Positions 41,748 to 51,097 of a DNA stretch of 64,000 nucleotides are shown here, one piece after another; position 1 is the stretch's first letter; every line of letters starts with the position of its first letter. The stretch spans positions 50,614 through 114,613 of the forward strand of contig CANQWR010000003.1 of the NCBI GenBank assembly GCA_947627625.1, read 5' to 3'. The position numbers were made by a program, and so were the translations under genes. The stretch comes from an uncultured Ruminococcus sp. (GTDB lineage: Bacteria; Bacillota; Clostridia; Oscillospirales; Ruminococcaceae). The notes beneath the pieces were generated by a model. The model was not told the DNA's origin and searched no databases. It worked only from the letters and a program-made list of their open reading frames with translations.

Positions 41748-41802
41748 CTGTTTTATGGGAGAACACTGTCCCCAAGTCCAAAAATTAAAACAGTAGAAGA
41801 TT

Positions 41803-41941
41803 GTCATGGGGGCTGGGGGGATTCTTCCCCCCAGCGGGGGTCTGGGGGCGGAGCTCCCAGTGGGGGTTCAGGGGGCAACGCCCCCTGCCTCCTATCGTTC
41901 TAATAAAAAATATTAAATCTCTAAAAAAATATAATTTTAAC
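41803..41941. repeat. GC-rich repeat with partial AT module
   Basis: Forward complete copy (ATGGGGGCTGGGGGGATTCT to CCTATCGTTCTAAT) followed by a truncated AT palindrome (AAAAAAATATAATTTTAA) that runs straight into the SD of the next gene. Confidence 0.87.
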
Positions 41942-41954
41942 AAGGAGAAATATT

Positions 41955-42971
41955 ATGAAAGAGTTATTCAAAGAACTGTGCGAGAGCAGAGGTGTTTCGG
42001 GAGACGAGCAAAACGTCAGGAGTGTCATAGAGCAAAATATAACGGGATTTTGTGAGAGCTATACGGACAAAGTCGGAAATCTGATTTGCTTTAAGAGGGG
42101 AAAGCAACAGGGAAAAAGTCTTATGGTCTGTGCCCACATGGACGAGGTAGGCTTTATAGTCACTTACATAAATGACGACGGTACACTCTGTTTCGGGGCG
42201 GTCGGCGGAGTAGATCCGTGCGTTGTGATAGGCAGACAGGTCAGAGTCGGAAAAAATTTAATATACGGTGTCGTGAGTTCGCCTGCGGTACACAATCTGT
42301 CCGCACAGCAGAGAGAGAGTTCCCCGAAATTCGACGACCTTTGCATAGACATAGGTGCTGATTCAAAAGAGGAAGCCGAAAAGCACGTTTCTTTAGGAGA
42401 TTGCGTTTACTTTCAATCCGATTTCACACAGCTTGGCGAAAGACGTGTCAAGTCGAAGGCAATTGACGACAGAGCAGGCTGTGCGGTCATGGTCGAACTT
42501 ATGAAACAGGAACTTGAATACGACACTTTTTTTGTGTTCACGGTCAGGGAGGAGATAGGTCTGAGGGGTGCGGGAGTTGCCACTCACGCTATAAAGCCCG
42601 ATTTTGCGATAGTTTTGGAAGCTACCACGGCGGGAGACATTGAAGGCGTTACAGGTCACAGAAGAGTGTGCGAACTTGGAAAAGGTCCTGTTGTGGGGTT
42701 CATGGACAGGAGTACAATGTACGACAGGGAACTTTATAATCTCGCCTTTGAAACTGCACGTGAGAATAATATACCCTGTCAGACTAAAACTATGATTGCA
42801 GGCGGAAATGATGCGGGAATAATCCACACGACAGGCACAGGGGTGCGGACTATAGCGGTTTCGGTGCCGTGCAGATATTTGCACTCCGCATCATGCTTGA
42901 TAGACTACAGCGATTTTGAAAATGTCTACAGGCTCACTAAGCTCCTGATAAAGAGGATTCCCGAATTATGA
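41955..42971 (+). CDS. M42 family metallopeptidase, copy 2
   Basis: 338 residues, AAGGAG SD that lies at the edge of the repeat. Motifs: CAHMDEVGFIVTYI, KAIDDRAGCAVM, TVREEIGLRGAG, VLEATTAGD and CRYLHSASCLID, closer to the family consensus than copy 1. Likely aminopeptidase for intracellular peptides. The last four bases overlap the GNAT gene (ATGA), which indicates translational coupling. Confidence 0.94.
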   Translation: MKELFKELCESRGVSGDEQNVRSVIEQNITGFCESYTDKVGNLICFKRGKQQGKSLMVCAHMDEVGFIVTYINDDGTLCFGAVGGVDPCVVIGRQVRVGKNLIYGVVSSPAVHNLSAQQRESSPKFDDLCIDIGADSKEEAEKHVSLGDCVYFQSDFTQLGERRVKSKAIDDRAGCAVMVELMKQELEYDTFFVFTVREEIGLRGAGVATHAIKPDFAIVLEATTAGDIEGVTGHRRVCELGKGPVVGFMDRSTMYDRELYNLAFETARENNIPCQTKTMIAGGNDAGIIHTTGTGVRTIAVSVPCRYLHSASCLIDYSDFENVYRLTKLLIKRIPEL

Positions 42972-43777
42972 TAAAGCTGATAACGACTGAGAGCGAAATC
43001 GACAGCGACTTGCTTATTCGGACGCTCTCGGGGAAAAAAATGCTTGCATATCTCAAAGCATACGGTGCGGGGTACGACTTTTGCAGATTCTACAAGATAT
43101 CCGAAAAAAACGGGACAGGCTATATGTTCATGATAAACTCGACACTCATAATTTGCGGCGACGGCTGTCTGAATGCCACGGAGGAGCTGAAAATTTTTGT
43201 CCTCATGAACCTCCCGTTCCGCATAGAGGGCGACCAAAAAATATTAAACGGTCTTTTAAGTTCGAGGAGTGAGACGGCTGTTTCGGAGCATTATCAGTCC
43301 CTAAACAGGACGGTCTTTGAGCTTGTCCCCGACCAGAATACCGAAAATTTTGCGGAGGAGTACGTCAATTTCAACCCCGATTTGAGAGAGGTCTACAGGA
43401 TTTTGAGCGAGGGTTTCCCCAATATTGCGGACTTCTCCCTCTGGTACACGGACACTTCCCACAGGTGCAGGCACGGCATAAGCAGAGTTCTGACGTATAG
43501 GGACTGCACAACGGCTTCTTTTGTGTTCGACATAGATAACTGCGTTCTGATTGGACAGGTCGCAACGGCACTCAAAGCAAGGGGGAGCGGTTACGCAAGG
43601 GAGTTCCTCAAATGGCTTGCACACTTCCTCAATAACCTCAACAAAAGGGCTTTTCTCTTTGCACTCGATGTCAGAGTGAGTTTTTACAGGGAGATAGGTT
43701 TCAGGGAGATTGAGAGAGAAATTGTCCTTGAAAGGCGTGATATTGAGAAAGAGAGTTACGCAAAAGGCAGACTGTGA
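42968..43777 (+). CDS. GNAT family acetyltransferase with N-terminal extension
   Basis: 269 residues. The C-terminal GNAT fold is recognisable by the acetyl-CoA loop QVATALKARGSGYAREFLKW and the end strand VSFYREIGFREIER. The first 140 residues form a different, possibly degenerate GNAT-like domain. Start overlaps the M42 peptidase stop, so the two are coupled: peptide cleavage and acetylation may act on the same pool, but the substrate is unknown. Confidence 0.8.
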   Translation: MIKLITTESEIDSDLLIRTLSGKKMLAYLKAYGAGYDFCRFYKISEKNGTGYMFMINSTLIICGDGCLNATEELKIFVLMNLPFRIEGDQKILNGLLSSRSETAVSEHYQSLNRTVFELVPDQNTENFAEEYVNFNPDLREVYRILSEGFPNIADFSLWYTDTSHRCRHGISRVLTYRDCTTASFVFDIDNCVLIGQVATALKARGSGYAREFLKWLAHFLNNLNKRAFLFALDVRVSFYREIGFREIEREIVLERRDIEKESYAKGRL

Positions 43778-43794
43778 TTTAATATGCCTTACGG

Positions 43795-44112
43795 CATTGG
43801 GATTTTGTGGGGGGTTCTGTCCCCCACCCCCCGCTGGGGGTTAAAAAAACCTCAGACCTCCGAAATTAAAACAGTAGAATTATTATGGGGGGTTCGGGGG
43901 GATTCTTCCCCCCGACGGGGGTTTGGGGGCAGAGCCCCCAATGGGGGTTCAGGGGGAAAGCCCCCTGCCCCTTATCGTTCTAAGGGGGGCTTGGGGGGCG
44001 TAGCCCCCCAATGTGGCTATAAGACAACTGCCCCCTTATCGTTCTAATTAAAAAATATTAAATTCCCAAAAAAATATAATTTTAAGAAAATTATTTTTTG
44101 GGAACTTGGGGG
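43795..44112. repeat. GC-rich repeat array with AT palindrome
   Basis: GGGGGGTTCTGTCCCCCACC and similar C-rich pieces, a forward complete copy from ATGGGGGGTTCGGGGGGATT (about 43885) to ATCGTTCTAAG, a further GGGGGGCGTAGCCCCCC hairpin and one AT palindrome (AAAATATAATTTTAAGAAAA). It occupies the whole gap up to the next gene. Confidence 0.88.
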
Positions 44113-44155
44113 CAACACCTCCCAATTATAAAAAATAAATTAAAAGGAGACAGAA

Positions 44156-45424
44156 ATGAATAATAAAATATATGAACTTTATAATTTCAGTCCGAAAATT
44201 CGTGAGCTTTCCGAACTTGCGGAGAAAAATTGTCGGGAAACTTTTGCAAGAATAGACTCCGTTGCGGAGTACTGCGGTGCGAAAGTCCTGAAGGCGTTTT
44301 CGGACAACAGGGTCAGCGAACAGTGCTTTTACGGCTCAACGGGCTACGGCTACGGCGATGTCGGCAGGGAGACTATTGACAGGGTTTTCGCACAGGCTCT
44401 CGGTGCGGAAGATGCCCTTGTCCGTTCGGGGTTTGTGTCGGGTACGCACGCAATCTCCACGGCACTCTTTGGCGTTCTCAGAACGGGTGACAAAATAGTC
44501 TCCATCACGGGCAAACCTTATGACACTCTTGAGGAGGTTATCGGCATTTCGGGAAAATCGGGAAACGGTTCTCTTGCGGACTACGGTGTAACTTATGAGC
44601 AGGCTGACCTGACACCCGACGGCAGACCCGACTATGAAAAAATCGAGGAACTTGTCAAAAACGCAAAAGTCGCCTATATACAGCGTTCAAGGGGCTATTC
44701 TCTGAGAAGTGCCTTTACGGTCTCGGACATAGAGGAAATGGTAAAATATGTAAAAAAAATAAATCCCGACGTAATAGTCATCGTGGACAACTGTTACGGG
44801 GAATTTGTCGAGGAGAGAGAGCCTGTGGAGGTCGGTGCTGACCTGATGATAGGTTCGCTGATAAAAAATGCGGGCGGTGGAATCGCTCGCACTGGTGGCT
44901 ATATTGCGGGCAGGAGTGACCTGATAGAGCTGTGTTCCTACAGGCTGACCTGTGTCGGTATGGGCAGGGAAGTCGGCTGTACGCTCAGCATGAACAGGGA
45001 GATACTTCTCGGACTTTTCTTTGCCTCGGAAGTCGTGGCAAGTGCAATAAAAACGGCAGTTTTTGCGTCAGAACTTTTCACGCTCATGGGCTATGAGTGT
45101 TCCCCACACAGGGACGAAATCAGGGGGGACATAATAACTGCTATAAAACTTGGGAGTGAGGCGAATATGACCGCCTTTTGCCGTGGCATACAGAAGGGTT
45201 CGCCCGTTGACTCCTACGTTACGCCCGAACCGTGGAATATGCCGGGGTACTCGGACAAGGTTGTAATGGCGGCGGGAGCGTTCACAATGGGTGCATCGAT
45301 TGAACTCTCTGCGGACGGTCCAATAAGAGAGCCTTACGCCGTCTGGCTGCAAGGCGGAGTGACTTTTTCCTCGGGCAGACTCGGCATAATGCTTGCAGCG
45401 GACGAGATAGTCAGACTGAAATAA
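44156..45424 (+). CDS. Met-gamma-lyase/Alr family PLP enzyme
   Basis: 422 residues, AAGGAG SD. It matches the family labelled 'aluminum resistance protein' or methionine gamma-lyase family (PF06838): YNFSPKIRELSELAEKNC, QCFYGSTGYGYGDVGRET, DALVRSGFVSGTHAISTALF and the PLP lysine region GSLIKNAGGGIARTGGYI. These are fold type I PLP enzymes of uncertain physiological role. The sequence is complete. It lies alone between repeat arrays. Confidence 0.93.
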   Translation: MNNKIYELYNFSPKIRELSELAEKNCRETFARIDSVAEYCGAKVLKAFSDNRVSEQCFYGSTGYGYGDVGRETIDRVFAQALGAEDALVRSGFVSGTHAISTALFGVLRTGDKIVSITGKPYDTLEEVIGISGKSGNGSLADYGVTYEQADLTPDGRPDYEKIEELVKNAKVAYIQRSRGYSLRSAFTVSDIEEMVKYVKKINPDVIVIVDNCYGEFVEEREPVEVGADLMIGSLIKNAGGGIARTGGYIAGRSDLIELCSYRLTCVGMGREVGCTLSMNREILLGLFFASEVVASAIKTAVFASELFTLMGYECSPHRDEIRGDIITAIKLGSEANMTAFCRGIQKGSPVDSYVTPEPWNMPGYSDKVVMAAGAFTMGASIELSADGPIREPYAVWLQGGVTFSSGRLGIMLAADEIVRLK

Positions 45425-45457
45425 ATTATAATGGAACGATTAGGGACAGTTGTCCTC

Positions 45458-45610
45458 TGAACCCCTTGGGGGCGTTGCCCCAAAAAATAATTTTCTTAAA
45501 ATTATATTTTTTTGAAGATTTTTTTGACTTGTGGACTGTCGGGAGTTTCGTGCAAATTTTAATTAGAACGATTAGGTTCAGGGGGCTTTGCCCCCAACCC
45601 CCCATAATTA
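45458..45610. repeat. Composite unit: GC hairpins and AT palindrome
   Basis: CTTGGGGGCGTTGCCCCAAA, AT palindrome (AAATAATTTTCTTAAAATTA), TTGACTTGTGGACTGTCGGG and GTGCAAATTTTAATTAGAAC, then a GC-rich end CCCCCCATAATTATT. It is one full reverse-sense 110-bp unit plus the terminal module. Confidence 0.86.
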
Positions 45611-45617
45611 TTCTCAA

Positions 45618-46061
45618 TTATAAAAATTTTTTCAAACGTCTTTTGACGGCACGGACTGCGTGGACAATAAAGGCTCTGACGGGGAAAAAATCGCACCAGA
45701 TGTGTACATAGAGAAGATATTTTTTGTCTTTGACCGACAGAGTTTTTCCGTTTCGGACTATCCCCGTAAGAACGCCAATTATATGCCTGTCGGTTATGCC
45801 GTACTCCTTTTCCCAACGGTTGTCGCCGCATATGACGTAATCATTTTTTCTGACCTGAAGTATTCTGTGGAGGACGTACTGCCCCGAATCACGGCGGTAC
45901 AGCGGAACGTCATATTTTCTCAAACGCTTTTTTTTCGGCGGTTTTTCTATAATCAGCAAATCCCGCCCCTGACGTATTAAGGGCATCATGCTGTCGCCCT
46001 TGTTGACGTAAATGAGCTTTCCGTTTTTTTCAAGCTCCTGTTCAAAAGTAGATTTCTGCAT
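45618..46061 (-). CDS. S24/S26 family (signal peptidase-like) protein
   Basis: 147 residues. GDSMMPLIRQG holds the Ser nucleophile, and RKYDVPLYRRDSGQYVLHRIL forms the second conserved box, as in SipW-like S26 proteins; VICGDNRWEKEYGI is the GDN box. There is no N-terminal transmembrane anchor, and the C-terminus has a basic amphipathic stretch instead. In related genomes such proteins are often near peptide or polysaccharide export genes, consistent with the ABC exporter upstream. Whether it cleaves signal peptides is not shown. Confidence 0.82.
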   Translation of the reverse strand: MQKSTFEQELEKNGKLIYVNKGDSMMPLIRQGRDLLIIEKPPKKKRLRKYDVPLYRRDSGQYVLHRILQVRKNDYVICGDNRWEKEYGITDRHIIGVLTGIVRNGKTLSVKDKKYLLYVHIWCDFFPVRAFIVHAVRAVKRRLKKFL

Positions 46062-46325
46062 AATAAAACTCCTGATATTGAATATTTGGGGGAAATGTCA
46101 GATTTTTATCATTCCGACAGTCCACGTCATGGGGATATTTTTTATTTTTTTCGGGAGGGAACTGTCAGAAGTCAAAATATCTGAGGGCGGGAGACGTAAA
46201 GCGGTGCAGAGTGTATTTTTCGGCAATTTCCTGTTGCTGACAGTACTTATTCATGGCACTGTGTCCCTTTACGAGATATTTGTCATTCTTTACAAGTTCT
46301 CGGAAACTTTTTTTCTTAACTCACG

Positions 46326-46525
46326 TTGGGGACTTCGCCCCCTGAATCTCCGAACGGAGGTTTCACCCTCAGACCCTCAAAATAAAAACAACTAACAGTT
46401 TCGCTAATTTTTGAGTTTTGGGTTAATCATGGGGGGTTCGGGGGGATTCTTCCCCCCGATGGGGGTCTGGGGGCAAAGCCCCCCAAATCCCAAGGGGGTG
46501 AACCCCCTGCCCTTTATCGTTCTTT
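46326..46525. repeat. GC-rich repeat copies between S26 and ABC ATPase genes
   Basis: A degraded copy (TTGGGGACTTCGCCCCCTGA) at 46326 and a forward copy from ATGGGGGGTTCGGGGGGATT (46430) to TTATCGTTC. The stretch 46062-46325 before it shows no convincing gene: a frame on either strand lacks an SD. Confidence 0.83.
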
Positions 46526-46538
46526 TATCGTTATAAAT

Positions 46539-47783
46539 TTAATTAAAAGTCCATTTATGTTCGAGTTTCACAACTCCCACTTCGTCAACAGAAGAGTAAA
46601 CCGTGAACTCAACAGCCTTTGCAACATAGTCATAGGCGAACATATCTTTCGCACGAATGGCAACGTCAATCCAATAAGAACCCCTCACAAGATTGAGCTT
46701 GTCTATCTCACAGAGAATTTCACCGCTCTCTTTGAGTGCGATATTTTCAATCCTCTCACGCATGGTGTTAGTGCCGTAACAGGTGAGTTTGTCGTTGCGG
46801 AAAAAGAGCAGTCCAATCAGGACACCATTTAATTTTTCGGGATTCGCTCTGTACGAAATTTTCAGTGTGACACGCTCCCCGCTGCGATATTTTCCCGAAA
46901 TATTTCCGTCCTCACCAATTAGCTGAACACCTGTTATCTCGGCAATTTTCTCCGAAATTTCTCCGCTCTCTCCGATATTTTTATTTTCGGGACTCCCCGA
47001 ATTTTTTGCAGGCTCTCCGCTCTTTTTTTCGACAGTCACAGATTTTGCAAGCCTTTTTTGCCCCATATATTCAAGATATTTGGTGTGTACCTCATTCGGA
47101 GAACCGTCCATTCTGATTTTACCGCCGTCAATCCAGATGGAACGGTTACATATCTGCTCAATTTGCGAGAGGGAGTGTGAGACAATTGCAATAGTAGTCC
47201 CCTTTGCCTTTATGTCAAGCATTTTTTCGAGACACTTAGCCTGAAAAGCAGCATCCCCGACTGCTAAAATTTCGTCAACGAGGAGAACATCCGCATCGAC
47301 ATTTATAGCGACAGAAAAGGCTAAACGAGTGTACATACCCGAAGAGTAAGTTCGCACAGGATTGTCAATAAAATTTTCGAGCTCTGAAAATTCAATAATT
47401 TCGTTAATGCGTGCGTCTATTTCCTTTTTAGTCAGACCAAAAATAGAAGCGTTTGTGTAGATATTTTCCCGACCTGTCATATCGGGGTGGAAGCCCGCAC
47501 CGAGTTCAAGCAGACTTGAAACTCTCCCTTCAACTTTTATAGTACCACTGTCGGGATAGATTATTCTCGTCAGGAGTTTCAGGAGCGTACTCTTGCCACA
47601 GCCGTTGTGACCGACGAGTCCGACAGCCTCTCCCTTTTCGACACTGAAAGAGATACCGTCGAGAATTTTTCTCTCCTCAAATCTGTTTCTGTGCTGAAAC
47701 AGAATTTTCTCTTTCATAGTCCTGCCCTTGTCAAAATACACTTTGAAACTTTTTCGGACTTCATTTACTTCAATAGCAGCCAC
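46539..47783 (-). CDS. Polysaccharide ABC exporter ATPase (Wzt/TagH type)
   Basis: 414 residues. Walker A GLVGHNGCGKSTLLKLL (about 55-71), signature YSSGMYTRLAFS and Walker B VLLVDEILAVGD are intact. An extra C-terminal domain from about 270 resembles the carbohydrate-recognition domain of Wzt, which selects the capped O-antigen or wall polymer for export. It pairs with the Wzm/TagG-type permease upstream (48821). A repeat array separates the two genes. Confidence 0.94.
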   Translation of the reverse strand: MAAIEVNEVRKSFKVYFDKGRTMKEKILFQHRNRFEERKILDGISFSVEKGEAVGLVGHNGCGKSTLLKLLTRIIYPDSGTIKVEGRVSSLLELGAGFHPDMTGRENIYTNASIFGLTKKEIDARINEIIEFSELENFIDNPVRTYSSGMYTRLAFSVAINVDADVLLVDEILAVGDAAFQAKCLEKMLDIKAKGTTIAIVSHSLSQIEQICNRSIWIDGGKIRMDGSPNEVHTKYLEYMGQKRLAKSVTVEKKSGEPAKNSGSPENKNIGESGEISEKIAEITGVQLIGEDGNISGKYRSGERVTLKISYRANPEKLNGVLIGLLFFRNDKLTCYGTNTMRERIENIALKESGEILCEIDKLNLVRGSYWIDVAIRAKDMFAYDYVAKAVEFTVYSSVDEVGVVKLEHKWTFN

Positions 47784-47869
47784 ACCTTGTTCCTCCTTTT
47801 TTATTGGGTACTCTGTTTCTCTTAAGTGGGGAAATTCACTCCCGAACTCCCAAAATTAAAACAGTAGAT

Positions 47870-48035
47870 TATCATGGGGGGTTCGGGGGGATTCTTCCCC
47901 CCGACGGGGGTTTGGGGGCAGAGCCCCCAATGGGGGTTCAGGGGGCAAAGCCCCCTGCCCCTCATCGTTCTAAACTAAAAAATATAGTTTTAAGAAAATT
48001 ATTTTTTGGGCGAAGTCCCCTCGGTCCAAAGACTT
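47870..48035. repeat. GC-rich repeat with AT palindrome between ABC genes
   Basis: Forward complete copy from ATGGGGGGTTCGGGGGGATT to CTCATCGTTCTAA followed by AATATAGTTTTAAGAAAATT and TTTGGGCGAAGTCCCC. It lies inside a likely operon (permease then ATPase on the minus strand). Confidence 0.87.
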
Positions 48036-48044
48036 AAAATTAAA

Positions 48045-48821
48045 TTATAATTCCTCGGCAAAACCTTTTTTCAGTTTCCCAAATATCAAAAGACCTGCAA
48101 GCAGTACGGCGACACTCTCCGCAAAGGCAATCAGCAGAGTCTGAAGCTGTGGGACAATCCCCTCATAGAGAATATCCCTGTAGGCTATTATCAGCGAAGA
48201 CATCGGATTCAACATATATATAGCGTAATATTTTTCGGGTATATAGCTCACGGGGTACACCACAGGCGAAAGGTACATAAGAACCATATTTAGCACACTC
48301 ATTATGTGTTCAAGGTCTCTTAAATAAACTGTCAGCGAGGACGTTATAAGGGTCACTCCCGTGACGAGAGCGTACTGTATAATCATTACGAACGGGAGTA
48401 CAAGAAGCGGTACGGGAGACAGTCCCACGGGCGAAAACAGACACACCGCAAATATCACTATAAAAGACAACAGCATATTTATGAAACTGCTTGTCGCATA
48501 CGATATGGGTAGTACCTCACGGGGAAAGTAAATTTTTTTAATCATGTTTGCCTGTCCCGAAATCGCCTTTGAACCCGTGGTCAGGGCGGACGAGAAGAAA
48601 ATCCACGGAACGAGTGCCACAAAAAGGTGGAGATAGTAATTCGGAGTGGGATTTTTCAGTATCACCTTAAAGACGAACGTGTAGACCGCAAGCTGTAGAA
48701 GAGGATTTATGAACGTCCAGAGAAAGCCGAGCAGAGAGCCTTTGTATCTGCCCTTGAGGTCTTTTCTCACCAGTGACGAAATCATAGTCCTGTATGAATA
48801 AATTTCTTTTATAAACTGCAT
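48045..48821 (-). CDS. Polysaccharide ABC exporter permease (Wzm/TagG type)
   Basis: 258 residues, AGAGGTAA SD. Six predicted membrane helices and the ABC2 signature VRKDLKGRYKGSLLGFLWTF near the N-terminus are typical of Wzm/TagG permeases that export O-antigen or teichoic acid precursors. YFPREVLPISY and LEHIMSVLNMVLMYLSPVVY also fit. It is the first gene of the exporter unit and has a good promoter. Confidence 0.93.
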   Translation of the reverse strand: MQFIKEIYSYRTMISSLVRKDLKGRYKGSLLGFLWTFINPLLQLAVYTFVFKVILKNPTPNYYLHLFVALVPWIFFSSALTTGSKAISGQANMIKKIYFPREVLPISYATSSFINMLLSFIVIFAVCLFSPVGLSPVPLLVLPFVMIIQYALVTGVTLITSSLTVYLRDLEHIMSVLNMVLMYLSPVVYPVSYIPEKYYAIYMLNPMSSLIIAYRDILYEGIVPQLQTLLIAFAESVAVLLAGLLIFGKLKKGFAEEL

Positions 48822-48856
48822 AACATTACCTCTGTATCATATATTCAACACAAATT

Positions 48857-48885
48857 ATTATAACAGATTTTTCTCCTGATTGCAA
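48857..48885 (-). promoter_or_regulatory. Promoter of the polysaccharide exporter genes
   Basis: Minus strand TTGCAA (48885-48880), 17-base spacer, TATAAT (48862-48857), 36 bases before the permease ATG. Confidence 0.8.
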
Positions 48886-49036
48886 GTTTATTATAAAAAA
48901 ATAAAGGATGTCGCCTTTTTCGGACTGTCGATTTGATTTTGGGGGATTTCTGTCCCAAGCCCTGTTAAATAGAAACAGGAGATTATTACGGAGCGAGAGA
49001 AAACGTCCGAACCTCCAAAACTGAAACGGTAGAATA

Positions 49037-49600
49037 TCATGGGGGTCTGGGGGGATACTTCCCCCCAGCGGGGGTTTGGGGGCGGAGCCCCCAATGGGGG
49101 TTCAGGGGGCAACGCCCCCTGCCCCTAATCGTTCTAACAGGGATTCAGGGGACGACCCTCCGCCCCTAATCGTTCTAACGAGGGGTCAACCCCGCACCCC
49201 CATAATAGAAACCACAGTCAGTTTCTTTAATTTTTGAGTTTTCGGTTAATCATGGGGGGTTCGGGGGGATTCTTCCCCCCGATGGGGGTCTGGGGGCAAA
49301 GCCCCCTGCCCCTAATTGTTCTAACAGGGATTCGGGGGACAACCCCCGCCCCTAATCGTTCTAACGAAGGGGTCACCCCCGTACCCCCACAAGGGGCTCC
49401 CGCCCCTTGACCCCGCCGGGTAATTTGAAAATGGGGACACCCCAAACCCCGCACCCCCAGACCCCCCATAATTATTCCCACAGAGAAAATACTCCCCACC
49501 ATTTGAACAGTCGCAGAACTGAAAATATTTAATTACGGATTTCCAAAGGGAGTTTCCCCCTTTGGCGGGGAGTGGGGGCAGAGTCCCCCACAAAGCAACG
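49037..49600. repeat. Large cluster of GC-rich repeat copies
   Basis: At least three arrays: a forward copy 49040-49135, a copy from ATGGGGGGTTCGGGGGGATT at 49252 to TAATTGTTC, and a reverse variant piece around 49390-49470 (GTAATTTGAAAATGGGGACA, CCCCCCATAATTATT), then AAAGGGAGTTTCCCCCTTT at 49543. Short CGTTCTAACAGGG linkers repeat between them. No gene in 48890-49618. Confidence 0.87.
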
Positions 49601-49618
49601 TCCCCAAACCTAAAAAAT

Positions 49619-50725
49619 TCAAATCAGCTTGTTTATAAGAGGGATTTTCTTAAGCAGAAAAACTATCAAAAACGAAACCGCAAAGACAACAACGGTTTGC
49701 AGAATAACAGCCAATACACCGCCGTGCTGCAGGGGGTTGAAATTAAACTGCACTATCGTGAATTTCAGGACAGCCATGTGTATGAGATAAATCCCGAACG
49801 AACACTTGTCTATCTGAATGAGAATTTTGTCAAGTACACCAAACCCCGATTTTTCACCTGTCGAGAATAGCGAGTAGACACCCGCCGAGAGTGCCATTAT
49901 CGCAGGAAAAGAGTAATTCCCGAGCATATCAGCCATGACCGCACTACCACTCTCACAGGAGAGACTTGTCATAATTATGATAACTCCCGAACTCAGTACA
50001 ACGAGAACACACGACAACAAAAAACTTAAGTTGAGCATTTTATTGTGTATCGCATAGCCGAGAAACAGATAAAAAGGATAGATAGTGTAGACGCATATGT
50101 AAAACGGGATATTTTTCCCCGAAATTGACGATATAAGCGGAATAATACTCATAAAAACGGTCTGGACGGCGAGAAGATAGAGTATATCATTCTTTTCGGC
50201 ATTGCGTGAGATGATTTTGTAAAACGGGAGCATCAGATAAATTGCAATCATGGCGTAAAGATACCACATATGTTTCCAGCCCGTGTTGAAAAGTGCATTT
50301 TTTAGACCGTCCGCTATTGACGACAGACGGAAATTTTTCTCCGCAAAAACGCTGTCAAAGACCGAGAAAAGAATTGAGAAGACTATCAAAGCGACAACCA
50401 TTCTGAGGATATACTTGCTGAAAATTTTTTTCAAATCGGTCTTTCTGTTTTTGGCGAGGAGCAACGCTCCCGAAACCATCACAAAACAGGGTACAGCCCA
50501 CATCATGAGGTTTCTGACACTCAGAAGCAGAATATGCTGACCGACGGTCTGTGCGAAACTGTCTGCGGAGTAAAAAGTGTGGAGAACCACGACTGCAATA
50601 CAAGCCACAGCCCTGATCCTGCAAAGGTACGCTATATTATTCTTTGGCAGACTCCCCTCAAGCTCTCTGCTCCTGCTGATTTTTTTCTTTTTCTTTTCTA
50701 TAAAAATTCCTCCTTTTTTGGACAA
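49619..50725 (-). CDS. Membrane acyltransferase (acyltransferase 3 family)
   Basis: About 360 residues with some ten hydrophobic helices. The family motif appears as IRAVACIAVVVLHTF near the N-terminus, and VPCFVMVSGALLL follows. Such enzymes O-acetylate or succinylate surface polysaccharides. The start is unclear: a TTG at 50725 precedes a perfect AAAGGAGG, while the codon seven bases after that SD is ATA (50701), with no ATG, GTG or TTG nearby. It belongs with the surface polysaccharide genes. Confidence 0.85.
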   Translation of the reverse strand: MSKKGGIFIEKKKKKISRSRELEGSLPKNNIAYLCRIRAVACIAVVVLHTFYSADSFAQTVGQHILLLSVRNLMMWAVPCFVMVSGALLLAKNRKTDLKKIFSKYILRMVVALIVFSILFSVFDSVFAEKNFRLSSIADGLKNALFNTGWKHMWYLYAMIAIYLMLPFYKIISRNAEKNDILYLLAVQTVFMSIIPLISSISGKNIPFYICVYTIYPFYLFLGYAIHNKMLNLSFLLSCVLVVLSSGVIIIMTSLSCESGSAVMADMLGNYSFPAIMALSAGVYSLFSTGEKSGFGVLDKILIQIDKCSFGIYLIHMAVLKFTIVQFNFNPLQHGGVLAVILQTVVVFAVSFLIVFLLKKIPLINKLI

Positions 50726-50784
50726 TCGGGAAATTTGTCCCCTTGAATTTTTACTGAGGGATTGCCCTCAAACTCTCGTTTTGG

Positions 50785-51060
50785 AATGATAAGAGGCAGG
50801 GGCTTTGCCCAAAAAATAATTTTATTAAAATTATATTTTTTTAGAAATTTAGTATTTTAATATGGACGATTAGGGGCAGGGGGCTTTGCCCCCCAAGCCC
50901 CTCTTAAACGATAGGAGGCAGGGGGCTTTGCCCCCTGAACCCCCACTGGGGGCTCTGCCCCCAGACCACCGCTGGGGGGTGATTTGAAAATGGGGACACC
51001 CCATACCCCGCCCCCGAACCCCCCATTATAATCTTCTAACGTTTTAATTTTGGGGGTCAG
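50785..51060. repeat. GC-rich repeats with AT palindrome
   Basis: GCAGGGGCTTTGCCCAAAAA, palindrome AATAATTTTATTAAAATTAT, GGACGATTAGGGGCAGGGGG hairpin, two further reverse copies and the variant GATTTGAAAATGGGG end near 50995. All of the acyltransferase-lipoprotein gap. Confidence 0.87.
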
Positions 51061-51097
51061 GGGATTTTCCCCACTTGTGGGGCAACGTCCCAACAAA

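Noticed and set aside
46012..46395. Possible small membrane protein on the plus strand, or a 29-residue frame on the minus strand (46165-46254)
   Set aside because: Neither has a convincing SD; the plus frame overlaps the S26 gene and the minus frame lacks an upstream start. It could be a remnant but cannot be supported.
49227..49593. Several overlapping frames of about 90 residues near 49.2-49.6 kb
   Set aside because: They consist entirely of repeat sequence (MGGSGG-type) and overlap each other in different frames.
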